NCBI RefSeq assembly: GCF_014842925.1 | Contig: NZ_JACYXJ010000007.1 | Coordinates: 372,001 to 436,000, forward strand | DNA length: 64,000 nt | DNA from: Roseibium polysiphoniae | Lineage (GTDB): Bacteria; Pseudomonadota; Alphaproteobacteria; Rhizobiales; Stappiaceae | Direction of reading: 5' to 3' | Part shown: in pieces, positions 8,012-17,393 of the stretch | Numbering within the stretch: position 1 is the stretch's first letter | Layout of the letters: every line of letters begins with the position of its first letter | Notes under the pieces: model-generated | What the model saw: the letters and a program-made list of their open reading frames with translations, nothing else | The model's database searches: none | What the model was told of the DNA's origin: nothing | Position numbers and translations under genes: made by a program

Positions 8012-8602
8012 ATGACCTTTTGCATTTACCTGACCCATCCGCAGGTTCAGATCGACCCTGAGGTTCCCGTACCGGACTGGGGGCTTTCCGAGATTGGCCG
8101 CCAGCGCGCCGAAGCGGCAGTGCAGCTGCCCTGGGCTGCATCGATCCGGCATGTGATCTCGAGCGCCGAGCGCAAGGCCATTGAAACCGGAGAGATCTTT
8201 GCCCGGGCCTTCGGCTTGCCGGTCACCCCGATCGAGGTCCTTCACGAAAATGACCGGTCTGCGACCGGCTTTCTACCTCCCGACGAATTCGAGCAGGTGG
8301 CGGACCAGTTTTTCGCACATCCGGGTCAGAGCGTGCGCGGCTGGGAAACAGCCCAAGGCGCGCAAGAACGGATCGTTTCGGGGATTTCAGCCCGTCTGGC
8401 AGATATCGAGGAAACCGAACCGGTGCTCTTCACCGGGCATGGCGGCGTCGGCACCTTGTTGAAGTGCCACTTGATGAACGTGCCGATCTCTCGGAGCCAT
8501 GACCAATCCGGCGGCGGCGGGTGCTGGTACCGGTTCCAAAAATCGGACCTCTTGCAGCAAACGGCGACGGACCTTTCCTGGGAACGGTTATCTACCGAAT
8601 AA
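8012..8602 (+). CDS. Histidine phosphatase-superfamily protein with altered RHG motif
   Basis: 196 residues, phosphoglycerate-mutase-like fold: VPDWGLSEIGRQRAE, SSAERKAIETGEIFA and the second-His loop FTGHGGVGTLL are all recognisable. The canonical N-terminal RHG reads THP (YLTHPQV, His9), so the catalytic His is kept while the phosphate-binding Arg and Gly are lost. The substrate is unknown and activity may be reduced or altered. It lies 15 bases after nudC. Its stop at 8602 is followed by the transglycosylase gene, whose longest reading frame overlaps it but whose true start is further downstream. Confidence 0.85.
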   Translation: MTFCIYLTHPQVQIDPEVPVPDWGLSEIGRQRAEAAVQLPWAASIRHVISSAERKAIETGEIFARAFGLPVTPIEVLHENDRSATGFLPPDEFEQVADQFFAHPGQSVRGWETAQGAQERIVSGISARLADIEETEPVLFTGHGGVGTLLKCHLMNVPISRSHDQSGGGGCWYRFQKSDLLQQTATDLSWERLSTE

Positions 8603-8678
8603 ATCAGGCGGAGGTTCAGCGGTTCACCTGGTCCATGTTAGGATCTGGCACCTTGATGCCTCGTCCCGGAGCCTTTTC

Positions 8679-9881
8679 GTGAGCCGATTTTTCCTGACAA
8701 TTGCCACCCTCTCCTGCCTTTTTGTCTCTCCTGCGCAAGCCGGAAAGCATGACGCAGAGTTCAGGCACTTTCTAGAGGCCGAGGTCAAACCCGCTGCCCA
8801 GGCGGCAGGGGTCAAGGGGGCGACGCTCTCGCGGGAGCTTCAGGGGCTGACACCGGACACCTCCTTGCCCGGCCTTGTGGGCCCCGGCGGCAAGGGGAGC
8901 CCGCCGAAGGTCAATTTTCAGGCCGAGTTCCGCGCCCCGGCCAATTACTTCAAAGACAGCCAGTTCAATGCGCTGGTGCCGGGCGGCCGACGGCTGATGA
9001 AAAAGCACGCAAGGTCCCTTGCTGCCATCGAGAAGCGCTACGGCGTGCCCAAACGCATCATTCTGGCGATCTGGGCCCGGGAATCTGGCTATGGCGGCGC
9101 GAAGATCCCCCATGACGCGATCCGCGTTCTGGCGACCCGGGCCTTCATGGGCCAGCGGCGGGACTTCTTCAAAGACGAGCTGATCGCCGCCCTGAAGATC
9201 CTGCAAAACGGCGACGTCTCGCGCAAGGCAATGAAAAGCTCCTGGGGCGGTGCGATGGGCCAGCCGCAGTTCATGCCCTCGAGTTATCTTAAATACGCTG
9301 TCGATTTCGATGGCGACAATCACCCGAATATCTGGGGATCCGAGGTCGACACGATGGCCTCCATCGCCAATTATCTGGCCAAGCATGGCTGGGTCAAAGG
9401 CCGCGACTGGGGCTATGAGGTCGTCATTCCGGACAGCATCTCCTGCGCCCTCGAAGGGCCGGACAATCGAACGTCCATCTCCAAATGGGCAGCCGCCGGT
9501 GTCAAGCGTGTCAGCGGCCGTCCGTTCCCGGACCATGAGCTTGCTCGTCCCGGCAATATCCTCATGCCCGCCGGGCGCTATGGACCGGCGTTCATTGCGA
9601 CCGAAAACTTCTACGTCATCAAGGAATACAACGAGAGCGACACCTATGCGCTCTTTGTCGGCCATCTTGCGGACCGCTATGGCAGCAACAAGGGCTTTGC
9701 CGCGGCCTGGAAACCCACCAAGAAGACCACCCGGGGTGCCGTCAGAACGCTGCAGCTGGCGCTGGAAGCCAAGGGCCATGACGTCGGCGGCGCTGATGGG
9801 CTCATCGGGTTCAAGACGCGCCGCTCTATCGGCAAGGATCAGGAAGCCGGTGGCTATTTCCCAACCTGCTGGGTGGGCTAG
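8679..9881 (+). CDS. Lytic murein transglycosylase, MltB/SLT_2 type
   Basis: 400 residues from the GTG at 8679, chosen because GGAG lies eight bases upstream and a Sec signal peptide follows (SRFFLTIATLSCLF, cleavage after AQA near residue 21). The longer frame back to 8499 would overlap the preceding gene. The enzyme cleaves peptidoglycan glycan strands to 1,6-anhydromuropeptides in the periplasm. Catalytic Glu135 is in WARESGYGG; the SLT_2 core contains SSWGGAMGQPQFMPSSY. A C-terminal PG_binding_1 domain (about 345-390) should anchor it to peptidoglycan. It ends one base before the convergent small ORF. Confidence 0.93.
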   Translation: MSRFFLTIATLSCLFVSPAQAGKHDAEFRHFLEAEVKPAAQAAGVKGATLSRELQGLTPDTSLPGLVGPGGKGSPPKVNFQAEFRAPANYFKDSQFNALVPGGRRLMKKHARSLAAIEKRYGVPKRIILAIWARESGYGGAKIPHDAIRVLATRAFMGQRRDFFKDELIAALKILQNGDVSRKAMKSSWGGAMGQPQFMPSSYLKYAVDFDGDNHPNIWGSEVDTMASIANYLAKHGWVKGRDWGYEVVIPDSISCALEGPDNRTSISKWAAAGVKRVSGRPFPDHELARPGNILMPAGRYGPAFIATENFYVIKEYNESDTYALFVGHLADRYGSNKGFAAAWKPTKKTTRGAVRTLQLALEAKGHDVGGADGLIGFKTRRSIGKDQEAGGYFPTCWVG

Positions 9882-10004
9882 TCAGTCTTCACCACTTTCC
9901 GCATCGCGATCCGGCAAATCCCGCATCATGAGCCAGACGAGAAATCCTATGAAGGCGAAGGTGCCAAGGTTGAGCACCGTGTCGAGCAGATCACCGACGA
10001 TCAT
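9882..10004 (-). CDS. Small single-span membrane protein coupled to the BCCT transporter
   Basis: A 40-residue ORF. Its ATG (10004-10002) overlaps the transporter's TGA (10003-10001) as ATGA, and the strong ribosome-binding sequence AGAGGAG lies about eight bases upstream, inside the transporter's end. The protein starts MIVGDLLDTVLNLGTF, has one hydrophobic span (about residues 9-27: VLNLGTFAFIGFLVWLMM) and ends in a polar acidic tail (RDLPDRDAESGED). Coupling and topology suggest a small accessory or regulatory subunit of the BCCT transporter. I recognise no family. It ends head-to-head with the transglycosylase gene with no spacer. Confidence 0.7.
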   Translation of the reverse strand: MIVGDLLDTVLNLGTFAFIGFLVWLMMRDLPDRDAESGED

Positions 10005-11509
10005 GACGTTTTCTCCTCTGCCAAGGTTTTTTCCTCCGCCAAAGCCCGTAGCAGGCAGACCATCAGCACCACGGTGATGAAGACAAACGGCAGGGCGCCG
10101 AGCGCGATCAGTTTTTTGACCGCGTCCATGGAACCGGACAGGATCATCGCATAGCCAAGCACGCCAAGGAGGATGCCCCAGATCAATCGAATGCGGGGCT
10201 TGGGGTCAGGGTCTCCACCCGTCGAGAAAGTGCCGAGGACGAAGGCGGCGCTGACGACACTGGTGACGATGAACAAGAACGCCGCGATGATGGTGATGAT
10301 CGTGGTTATCACCGGGAATGGCATCCGCTCCAGCAGCGCGAAGGTCGCGCGCTCGGCATTCGCGGCCGCCTGACGCGCCAACTCGCCGGTGCCTTGCAGG
10401 GTCTCATAAAGTCCGATGCCGCCGAACGCGCCAAACCAGATCACCGAAAAAATCGTCGGCCCGATGAGGACGCCGAGCACGAATTCGCGGATCGTGCGGC
10501 CCTTGGAAATCCGCGCGACGAAAACGCCGACGAACGGGCCCCAGGCAATCCACCAAACCATGTAGGTCAGCGTCCAGCTGTTGAACTGCTGGGTGACATC
10601 ATCGTCAAAGAAGGTGAAGGTCTCAAAGCCGCGCGGAATGAAGTTCGTGAGATACTGTCCGAAGGTGCCCAGGATTGAATTGAGCAAATATTCCGTCGGC
10701 CCAAAGATCACGACGAAGACCACAAGACCGATGGCAAGCAGCATGGCCAGGTTGGACAGACGGGACATGCCGCTGCCCAGATCGATCATCAGCGGCGGAA
10801 TATAGCTTGCGACCATGACTGCGAAGACGATGCCGACCAGCCAGGGCCCCGCGCCTGAGCCACCGACAAGCACATCCACGCCATCGGCCACCTGAAAGAC
10901 ACCCATGGCGATGGAGCCGCCAACGCCGATCGCGATGGCGACAATCGCCATGAAGTCGGCGAGCCAACCCAGAAGACTGGCCCAGCGCTCGCGCGGAAAA
11001 AGATAGGTCACCGGAGCGCTGACGAGCATCGGCGTCCCACGCCGAAAGCTGAAATAGGCAATGACCAGGGCGGTCGCACCATAGATGCCCCACGCGTGAA
11101 TGCCCCAGTGAAAGACGGTGGTCACAAGCGCCTGTTCTGCCGCGACCGGATCGATCGTGAATTCCTTGGCAAAATCAAAATGGGTCAGCGGTTCTGCGAC
11201 GGCCCAAAACAGCAGCCCCACGCCCATGCCCGCGGCAAACAGCATGGCAATCCAGGACGCCGTGGAGAACTCCGGCCGATCGTCATCGGCGCCCAGCCGA
11301 ATGTCGCCGTAGCGCGAAAAGGCCAGGCCGACACAAAAGAACAGCATGCCGGTGACCGTCAGCATCAGGAACCAGCCACGACTGCGGAAATACTCATCGA
11401 CAATGACGGAGGCGACGGAGACAAGCCCCGGTGCATCGACGACGCCCCAGATCGCAATAGCCGCAATCACGACCAGAGAAACAACCAGCAATGCGCGCGC
11501 GGCAATCAT
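10001..11509 (-). CDS. BCCT-family (betaine/carnitine/choline) transporter
   Basis: 502 residues, about 12 transmembrane segments. The family motif GMGVGLLFWAVAEP (94-107) contains the glycine-rich stretch of Na+- or H+-coupled carriers such as BetP. The signature region TYMVWWIAWGPFVGVFVARISKGRTIREF (split over two segments) carries the Trp box for quaternary-ammonium binding. Likely substrates are glycine betaine, choline, carnitine or DMSP, for osmoprotection or catabolism. The C terminus is short and holds an imperfect repeat AEEKT-LAEEKT, without the long osmosensing tail of BetP. It is coupled by ATGA to a 40-residue membrane protein. Confidence 0.93.
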   Translation of the reverse strand: MIAARALLVVSLVVIAAIAIWGVVDAPGLVSVASVIVDEYFRSRGWFLMLTVTGMLFFCVGLAFSRYGDIRLGADDDRPEFSTASWIAMLFAAGMGVGLLFWAVAEPLTHFDFAKEFTIDPVAAEQALVTTVFHWGIHAWGIYGATALVIAYFSFRRGTPMLVSAPVTYLFPRERWASLLGWLADFMAIVAIAIGVGGSIAMGVFQVADGVDVLVGGSGAGPWLVGIVFAVMVASYIPPLMIDLGSGMSRLSNLAMLLAIGLVVFVVIFGPTEYLLNSILGTFGQYLTNFIPRGFETFTFFDDDVTQQFNSWTLTYMVWWIAWGPFVGVFVARISKGRTIREFVLGVLIGPTIFSVIWFGAFGGIGLYETLQGTGELARQAAANAERATFALLERMPFPVITTIITIIAAFLFIVTSVVSAAFVLGTFSTGGDPDPKPRIRLIWGILLGVLGYAMILSGSMDAVKKLIALGALPFVFITVVLMVCLLRALAEEKTLAEEKTS

Positions 11510-11568
11510 GTGATGTCTTTCGTTAGTGAAGCTGTGCAGTCAGCTACCTAGTGTAGCACCGTTATTCC

Positions 11569-13209
11569 TCATTCGCTCACCACGCCTTCAGGAGCGGTTT
11601 CCAGGTTGAAGGCGGCGGCCATGAGGGCCTTGGTGTAGGCGGTGCGGGGCCGATCGAAAATCTCATCCGAGACACCGGACTCGACCACCTTGCCGTTGCG
11701 CATGACGACGACTTCATTGGCCAGGGCGCGAACGACTTTCAGGTCATGCGAAATGAACAGATAGGCGAGATCGTGTTTGCGCTGCAGGTCGCGCAAGAGG
11801 TCGACGACCTGCGCCTGAACGCTCATGTCCAGGGCTGAGGTCGGCTCGTCCAGCATGACAAACTTGGGTTCAAGCACCATGGCCCTCGCGATGGAGATGC
11901 GCTGGCGCTGACCGCCGGAGAACTCATGCGGGTAGCGAAAGCGGGTGGAGGCATCGAGCCCGACCTCCTCCAGGGCCCTAGCGACCTTGCGGTCCCGTTC
12001 CTCAGCACTCAGATCCGGGAAATGGACCAGCAGGCCTTCGCCGACAATATCAGACACGGACATGCGCGGGCTCAAGGCGCCAAAGGGGTCCTGAAACACG
12101 ATCTGCATGTCACGGCGCAGGGGCCGCATTTCCTTCCAAGAATTTTCCTGAATGTCAGCGCCGTTGAAGGAGATCCGTCCCGTGGACGAAATCATCCGTA
12201 GGATCGCAAGTCCGAGGGTTGTCTTGCCCGACCCGCTCTCACCCACAATGCCAAGGGTCTGACCCTTGCGGACCTTGATGTCGATGCCGTCGACGGCCTT
12301 CACATGATCGACGGTCTTGCGCAAAAACCCGCGCTTGATCGAGAACCAGACCTTCAGGTCATCGGCCTGGACCACAACAGGTCTGCTGTCATTTTGGACC
12401 GGTGGCATGCCCTTCGGCTCGGCGGCCAGGAGATGGCGCGTGTAAGGATGCTGCGGGTTGTCGAAAATCTCGGCGACCGGTCCCTGTTCGACGATCTCAC
12501 CGCCCGTCATCACGCAGACCCGATCGGCGAATTTGCGGACTATGCCCAGGTCGTGGGTGATAAAAAGCATGGCCATGCCGCGCGCGGCCTGAAGCTCCTT
12601 CAGAAGTTTCAGAATCTGGGCCTGAACCGTGACGTCAAGCGCTGTGGTCGGTTCGTCCGCAATCAGGAGGTCCGGCTCATTGGCGAGGGTCATGGCAATC
12701 ATGACGCGCTGGCGCTGGCCGCCGGAAAGTTGATGCGGATAGGAGTTCAGGCGGGTTTCCGGGTCGCGAATACCGACCTGTGTCAAAAGCTCCAGAACGC
12801 GTTGACGCGCCTTGGTGTCGCTCATGCCCTGGTGGATCTTGAGAACTTCCGCGACCTGCTTTTCAACACTATGCAGCGGGTTGAGCGACGTCATCGGCTC
12901 CTGGAAGATCATGGAGATCTCATTGCCGCGCACCTTGCGCATGGTCTTTTCATCCGCATGCAGCAGGTCTGTTCCATTGAACAACACCTTGCCTGAGGGA
13001 TGAGAGGCCGACGGATAGGGCAGCAGTTTCAAGACCGAGAGTGCCGAAACGGATTTTCCCGATCCGCTCTCGCCGACCAGCGCAACCGTCTCGCCCTTGT
13101 TGACGGAGAAGGAGATCCGTTTGACCGCGAGGTTCTGCTTGTCGCCCTGACCGAAGGCGACAGAGAGATCTTCAACAGACAGAAGAGGAGTGTTTGCTTG
13201 TATGTTCAT
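11569..13209 (-). CDS. yejF: Peptide ABC transporter ATP-binding protein, YejF-type fused double ATPase
   Basis: 546 residues with two complete ABC cassettes in tandem. The first has Walker A GESGSGKS (46-53) and LSGGQRQRV; the second has GESGSGKTT and [10 protein letters not shown]. The oligopeptide/dipeptide C-terminal motif [13 protein letters not shown] follows the first cassette. The fused form is typical of YejF, which powers YejABEF uptake of oligopeptides and microcin C-like compounds. AGGAGA sits seven bases before the ATG. It closes the operon SBP1-SBP2-yejB-yejE-yejF, 11 bases after yejE. Confidence 0.93.
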   Translation of the reverse strand: MNIQANTPLLSVEDLSVAFGQGDKQNLAVKRISFSVNKGETVALVGESGSGKSVSALSVLKLLPYPSASHPSGKVLFNGTDLLHADEKTMRKVRGNEISMIFQEPMTSLNPLHSVEKQVAEVLKIHQGMSDTKARQRVLELLTQVGIRDPETRLNSYPHQLSGGQRQRVMIAMTLANEPDLLIADEPTTALDVTVQAQILKLLKELQAARGMAMLFITHDLGIVRKFADRVCVMTGGEIVEQGPVAEIFDNPQHPYTRHLLAAEPKGMPPVQNDSRPVVVQADDLKVWFSIKRGFLRKTVDHVKAVDGIDIKVRKGQTLGIVGESGSGKTTLGLAILRMISSTGRISFNGADIQENSWKEMRPLRRDMQIVFQDPFGALSPRMSVSDIVGEGLLVHFPDLSAEERDRKVARALEEVGLDASTRFRYPHEFSGGQRQRISIARAMVLEPKFVMLDEPTSALDMSVQAQVVDLLRDLQRKHDLAYLFISHDLKVVRALANEVVVMRNGKVVESGVSDEIFDRPRTAYTKALMAAAFNLETAPEGVVSE

Positions 13210-13220
13210 GGCCGCTCTCC

Positions 13221-14366
13221 TCAGGCGAAGCTCTTGCGCGGATCAAAGGCGTCGCGAACGGCTTCGCCAATGAAGATCAACAAGCTCAGCATGAGCGAGA
13301 TGACGATGAAGCCGGTGATGCCGAGCCAGGGCGCCTGAAGGTTGTTCTTGCCCTGCGCCAGAAGTTCCCCCAGAGAGGCAGATCCCGGAGGCAGGCCAAA
13401 GCCGAGGAAATCGAGCGCGGTCAGTGTGGAGATCGATCCATTCAGGATGAAGGGCATGAAGGTGAGCGTGGCGACCATGGCGTTGGGCAGGAGATGCCGC
13501 CACATGATTGTGCGGTTGGAAACGCCCAGCGCGCGAGCCGCCGCGATGTATTCAAAATTCCGGCCCCGCAAGAACTCCGCGCGCACCACACCAACGAGCG
13601 CCACCCAGGAGAAAGCAAGCAGGATCGTGAACAGCGTCCAGAACCCCGGTATGAGCACCGAAGACACGATCAGGATCAAATAGAGCGTCGGGATTGCCGT
13701 CCAGATCTCGATGAAGCGCTGGAAAATCAGATCGACCCATCCGCCGTAGTAGCCCTGCACCGCGCCGGCGGCGATGCCGATGACCGACGATGCGAGCGTC
13801 AGTGCCAGACCGAACAGGACCGAAATGCGGAAGCCGTAGACCAGCCGCGCAAGCACGTCGCGTCCCTGATCGTCCGTGCCCAGCCAGTTCCAGTTGCCGA
13901 TCACGCAGTTTGGATCCTCGGCGCCCTCAGCATAGCGTACGCAGCGGGTTTCCTTGTCGAGCATCCAGGACGGGGGCGCCGGGGCCGGCACAGGAATTTC
14001 GTTGTTCACAGTCCGATAGGAGTAGCGAACCAACGGCCACATCATCCAGCCGTTGGCGTTGATCTCCTCCTGGATGAAGGGATCGCGGTAGTCGGTCACA
14101 GCCAGAAAACCGCCGAATTTCTCTTCCGGATAGTTGACGAAGGTCGGGACCAGGAGCTCGCCCTTGTAGGACACGAGGATCGGCCGGTCGTTGGTCAGGA
14201 ACTCCGCCCCCATCGCCAGAACGAAGAGGACGAGGAAGATCCAGAGGGACCACAACCCCCGGCGGTTTGCCTTGAAGTTCGCCAGACGGCGCTGGTTGAT
14301 CGGCGACAATCGCCGCTTGCGCTCGTCTTGCGTGCCGGTCATCGCACCTTGAACCATGGTTTCCAT
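13221..14366 (-). CDS. yejE: Peptide ABC transporter permease, YejE type
   Basis: 381 residues. It has an N-terminal cytoplasmic segment with RRLSPINQRRLANFKANRRG, a first membrane span, and a long periplasmic loop with CVRYAEGAEDPNCVIGNW. The binding-protein-dependent permease domain includes LGTDDQGRDVLARLVYGFRIS and the EAA-type loop AARALGVSNRTIMWRHLLPN. This is the OppC/DppC branch with the YejE N-terminal extension. GGAGG lies eight bases before the ATG at 14366, three bases after yejB. It pairs with YejB to form the membrane channel. Confidence 0.93.
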   Translation of the reverse strand: METMVQGAMTGTQDERKRRLSPINQRRLANFKANRRGLWSLWIFLVLFVLAMGAEFLTNDRPILVSYKGELLVPTFVNYPEEKFGGFLAVTDYRDPFIQEEINANGWMMWPLVRYSYRTVNNEIPVPAPAPPSWMLDKETRCVRYAEGAEDPNCVIGNWNWLGTDDQGRDVLARLVYGFRISVLFGLALTLASSVIGIAAGAVQGYYGGWVDLIFQRFIEIWTAIPTLYLILIVSSVLIPGFWTLFTILLAFSWVALVGVVRAEFLRGRNFEYIAAARALGVSNRTIMWRHLLPNAMVATLTFMPFILNGSISTLTALDFLGFGLPPGSASLGELLAQGKNNLQAPWLGITGFIVISLMLSLLIFIGEAVRDAFDPRKSFA

Positions 14367-14369
14367 TGC

Positions 14370-15488
14370 TCAGACCTCCCGCGTTTCAAAATCGATGCGC
14401 GGATCGATCCAGGTGTAGGTCAGATCGGATATCAGGTTCACAAGCAGGCCCATGAGCGAGAAAATATAAAGCGTCGCGAAGACCACCGCGTAGTCCCTGT
14501 TGATCACCGATTCAAAGCCGAGCAGCCCAAGGCCGTCGAGCGAGAAGATCGTTTCGATGAGGAGAGACCCGGCGAAGAAGGACGAGATGAAAGCCCCCGG
14601 AAATCCGGCAACGACGATCAACATGGCATTGCGGAAAACGTGCCCGTAAAGCACCTGACGCTCGTTCAGGCCCTTGGACCGGGCCGTGACCACATATTGT
14701 TTGCGGATCTCGTCGAGGAAGGAGTTCTTGGTCAGCAATGTGGTCGTGGCAAAGGCCGAGAGCACCATCGCAGTCAACGGCAGGGCCAGGTGCCAGAAGT
14801 AGTCCAGAATGCGCGCCGGCCAGGACATGGCCTCCCAGTTCTCGGAAGTCAGCCCGCGCAAGGGGAAGAGATCCAGAAAGGACCCACCGGCAAACAGGAC
14901 GATCAAGAGGACCGCGAAAAGGAAGCCCGGTATGGCATAGGCAACGACAATCACACCTGAAGTCCACACGTCAAAGCGCGACCCATCGGACACAGCCTTG
15001 CGGATCCCAAGCGGGATCGACACCGCGTAGGATAGAAGCGTCATCCAGAGCCCGAGCGAAATCGAGACCGGCATTTTTTCCGCGATCAGATCGATGATCT
15101 TGATGTCACGGAAATAGCTCTCGCCGAAATCGAACCTGGCGTAGTCCCAGAGCATCGTCAGGAACCGCTCAAGCGGAGGCTTGTCGAAACCGAATTGCGC
15201 TTCGAGCTCCTTGATGAAATCAGGGTCGAGCCCTTGCGCGCCGCGGTACTTGGAGCTGACGCTCTCTCCGGCAGCGCTGCCGCCCACTGCGTCGCCACCG
15301 CCGCCGCCCATGTCCGATCCGCCGCCACTGATGCGGGCGGTCGCGGAGACGTCGGTGCCCGAGAGCTGCGCAATCACACGCTCCACGGGCCCGCCGGGCG
15401 CGAACTGGATGATAAAGAAGTTGATCGCCATGATGCCGACAAGGGTCGGGATCATCAGCAGGAGCCGTCGAAGGATATAGGCGCCCAT
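14370..15488 (-). CDS. yejB: Peptide ABC transporter permease, YejB type
   Basis: 372 residues, OppB/DppB-like: first span [20 protein letters not shown], then the motif [19 protein letters not shown] Gly/Ser-rich low-complexity periplasmic insertion (about residues 50-80, containing [17 protein letters not shown]) follows, before the five-span permease core. The EAA loop reads [21 protein letters not shown], and it ends in [22 protein letters not shown]. The Gly-rich insertion is, from memory, usual for proteobacterial YejB. Coupling to yejE is tight (three-base gap). The ribosome-binding site is weak (GAGG about 15 bases upstream), so its translation may depend on the preceding gene. Confidence 0.93.
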   Translation of the reverse strand: MGAYILRRLLLMIPTLVGIMAINFFIIQFAPGGPVERVIAQLSGTDVSATARISGGGSDMGGGGGDAVGGSAAGESVSSKYRGAQGLDPDFIKELEAQFGFDKPPLERFLTMLWDYARFDFGESYFRDIKIIDLIAEKMPVSISLGLWMTLLSYAVSIPLGIRKAVSDGSRFDVWTSGVIVVAYAIPGFLFAVLLIVLFAGGSFLDLFPLRGLTSENWEAMSWPARILDYFWHLALPLTAMVLSAFATTTLLTKNSFLDEIRKQYVVTARSKGLNERQVLYGHVFRNAMLIVVAGFPGAFISSFFAGSLLIETIFSLDGLGLLGFESVINRDYAVVFATLYIFSLMGLLVNLISDLTYTWIDPRIDFETREV

Positions 15489-15518
15489 GTTCTTGTTCTA
15501 TCGCCTCGTGTTGTGCGC

Positions 15519-17393
15519 CTAGCCGGCCTTGCCGATCTTCTTTGCCTTTTCCAGATCCAGCCACCAGGTGGTCTCGACCGGGAAATCGTAAAATGGCGGC
15601 TTTTCCGGATAGCCGAACATGTCCCATAGGGCCACTGTATGGACCGGCTTGGTCCATTGAGGCACCCAGTAATGACCCGGTCTGAGGGCACGGTCGAGGG
15701 CGCGGGCCGCCACCGTCATTTCCTCACGGCTTTTGGCCGACAATGCCGTTTCCATCAAGGCGTCGACCACCGGATCGGCAATTCCCGCTAGATTGTAGCT
15801 GCCCTTGATTCCGGCAGCTTTTGAGCCCCAGAACTGACGAATGCTGTCACTCAGTGTCGCCGTCAGCGAGAACCGGCGGCTGGCCACTTCAAAGTCGAAG
15901 TCATTCAGCCGTGCCTGATACTGGGCAGGGTCTACCAATCGGAAGTTCGCCTTGATCCCGAGCCGTTCAAGGTTCTTGATGTAAGGCAGGACGATGCGCT
16001 CGTATCCGGGGGAATTGTTGAGGAACTCGATTGTGAGCGGCTCGCCGGTCGGCCCCACCAACACAGAGCCGTCACGAGTGTAGCCCGCCTCAGTCAACAA
16101 GCGCGAGGCTTCGCGAAGCATGGACCTATCAAAGCCCGATCCGTTCGAGACCGGCTGGACATAGAGCTCGCCAAAGACCTCATCCGACACCTGACCACGG
16201 AAGGGTTCAAGCAAGGCAAGCTCTTCCGGAGAAGGCATGCCCTGAGCCATCATGTCCGAATTCTGGAAGAAGGACTGGGTGCGGGTGTAGAGCCCGTAAA
16301 ACAGCGACTTGTTCGACCATTCGAAGTCAAACGCATAGCCAATGGCCCGGCGCACGCGAGGGTCGGAGAATTTGTCCAGTCTGGTGTTGAAGAACCAGCC
16401 TTGCGCACCTGCAGGCCTGTTGTCCGGAAACTCCTTGCGGATTACCCGGCCGTCCTCGACCGCCGGGAAATTGTATTCCGTCGCCCAGATCTTCGAGCTG
16501 AACTCCTCCTGAAAGGTCACGTTGCCCTTCTTGAAGGCTTCGAAAGCGACTTGATACTCGCGGAAGAATTCAAGGCGCAGCACGTTGAAATTCGAATGAC
16601 CGACGGAAACCGGCAAGTCCTTGCCCCAATAGTCCTCGACCTTGTGATACTCGAGGTAGCGGCCGACGGCATGTTTGCCGACCTTGTAAGGGCCTGAAGA
16701 CAGCGGCGGCGTCAGGGTCGTCTGCTTGAAGTCGTAGGCGGTGTAGTACCGCTTGGAAAAGATCGGCAGTTCCGCAACCACCAGCGGCAGCTGCCGTGTC
16801 TGTTTGCCCGTGAAGCGAACGGCGACCCTGTGGGTCTCCAGAACTTCGGCATCGAGAAGTTCGCCCAGAACCTGACTGATCTGAGGATGACCATCGGCCT
16901 TGAGCAGGATCAGCGAGAAGGCAACATCTTCGGCCGTGAGCTTCGACCCGTCATGAAAACGGGCCTCGGGACGCAGGTTGAAGATGTAGGTGTTGCCGTC
17001 CTCCTCGATCTCGACGCTTTCCGCAATGAGCCCGTAGAGCGCGTCCGGTTCATCCAGAGCGCGCGCCATCAAGCTGTCAAAGCAGAGCTCCATGCGTGGA
17101 GGCGCATCGCCTTTCAGGATGAAGGAGTTGAGCGTGTTGAAGGTGCGCGGATTTTGATTGTAAGACCAGCTCGGCGCCCGGAAGACGAAGGTGCCGCCCT
17201 TCGGCGCATCCGGATTGATGTAGTCGAAATGCTGGAAATCCGCCGGATACTTCAGGTCACCAAAGACAGACAGTCCGTGGCGCCTGTCGCTGGCGAAAGC
17301 GCTCTCCAGGCCGAGCGGCAGGCTGGCAGCCAGGGCACCGGCACCGGTCAGCTTCAGAAACCGCCGGCGATTTGTCTCCAGGGGCGCCGTCAT
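15519..17393 (-). CDS. yejA: Extracellular peptide-binding protein, YejA-like, Tat-exported
   Basis: 624 residues from the ATG at 17393, which overlaps the TGA of the upstream binding-protein gene as ATGA. A 45-residue longer frame would overlap that gene and is rejected. The N terminus NRRRFLKLTGAGALAASLPL is a twin-arginine signal peptide, so it should be exported folded. The mature part is an SBP_bac_5-type peptide-binding protein (PKGGTFVFRAPSWSYNQNPR, LTAEDVAFSL, DPRVRRAIGYAFDFEW). It would deliver oligopeptides or microcin C-like compounds to YejBEF. It is paralogous to the next gene upstream, which has a Sec signal. Confidence 0.9.
   Translation of the reverse strand: MTAPLETNRRRFLKLTGAGALAASLPLGLESAFASDRRHGLSVFGDLKYPADFQHFDYINPDAPKGGTFVFRAPSWSYNQNPRTFNTLNSFILKGDAPPRMELCFDSLMARALDEPDALYGLIAESVEIEEDGNTYIFNLRPEARFHDGSKLTAEDVAFSLILLKADGHPQISQVLGELLDAEVLETHRVAVRFTGKQTRQLPLVVAELPIFSKRYYTAYDFKQTTLTPPLSSGPYKVGKHAVGRYLEYHKVEDYWGKDLPVSVGHSNFNVLRLEFFREYQVAFEAFKKGNVTFQEEFSSKIWATEYNFPAVEDGRVIRKEFPDNRPAGAQGWFFNTRLDKFSDPRVRRAIGYAFDFEWSNKSLFYGLYTRTQSFFQNSDMMAQGMPSPEELALLEPFRGQVSDEVFGELYVQPVSNGSGFDRSMLREASRLLTEAGYTRDGSVLVGPTGEPLTIEFLNNSPGYERIVLPYIKNLERLGIKANFRLVDPAQYQARLNDFDFEVASRRFSLTATLSDSIRQFWGSKAAGIKGSYNLAGIADPVVDALMETALSAKSREEMTVAARALDRALRPGHYWVPQWTKPVHTVALWDMFGYPEKPPFYDFPVETTWWLDLEKAKKIGKAG

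Noticed and set aside
6938..8245. 435-codon open frame opposite nudC and the phosphatase homologue
   Set aside because: Antisense to genes with clear motifs; low-complexity translation typical of high-GC shadow frames.
10001..10036. Tandem repeat at the BCCT 3' end as a possible mobile-element scar
   Set aside because: Two imperfect copies of an AEEKT-coding unit in frame; simple slippage explains it.
13194..14960. 588-codon plus-strand frame opposite yejE and yejB
   Set aside because: Translation is Arg/Glu/His-rich without any domain; it mirrors codon bias of the real permease genes.
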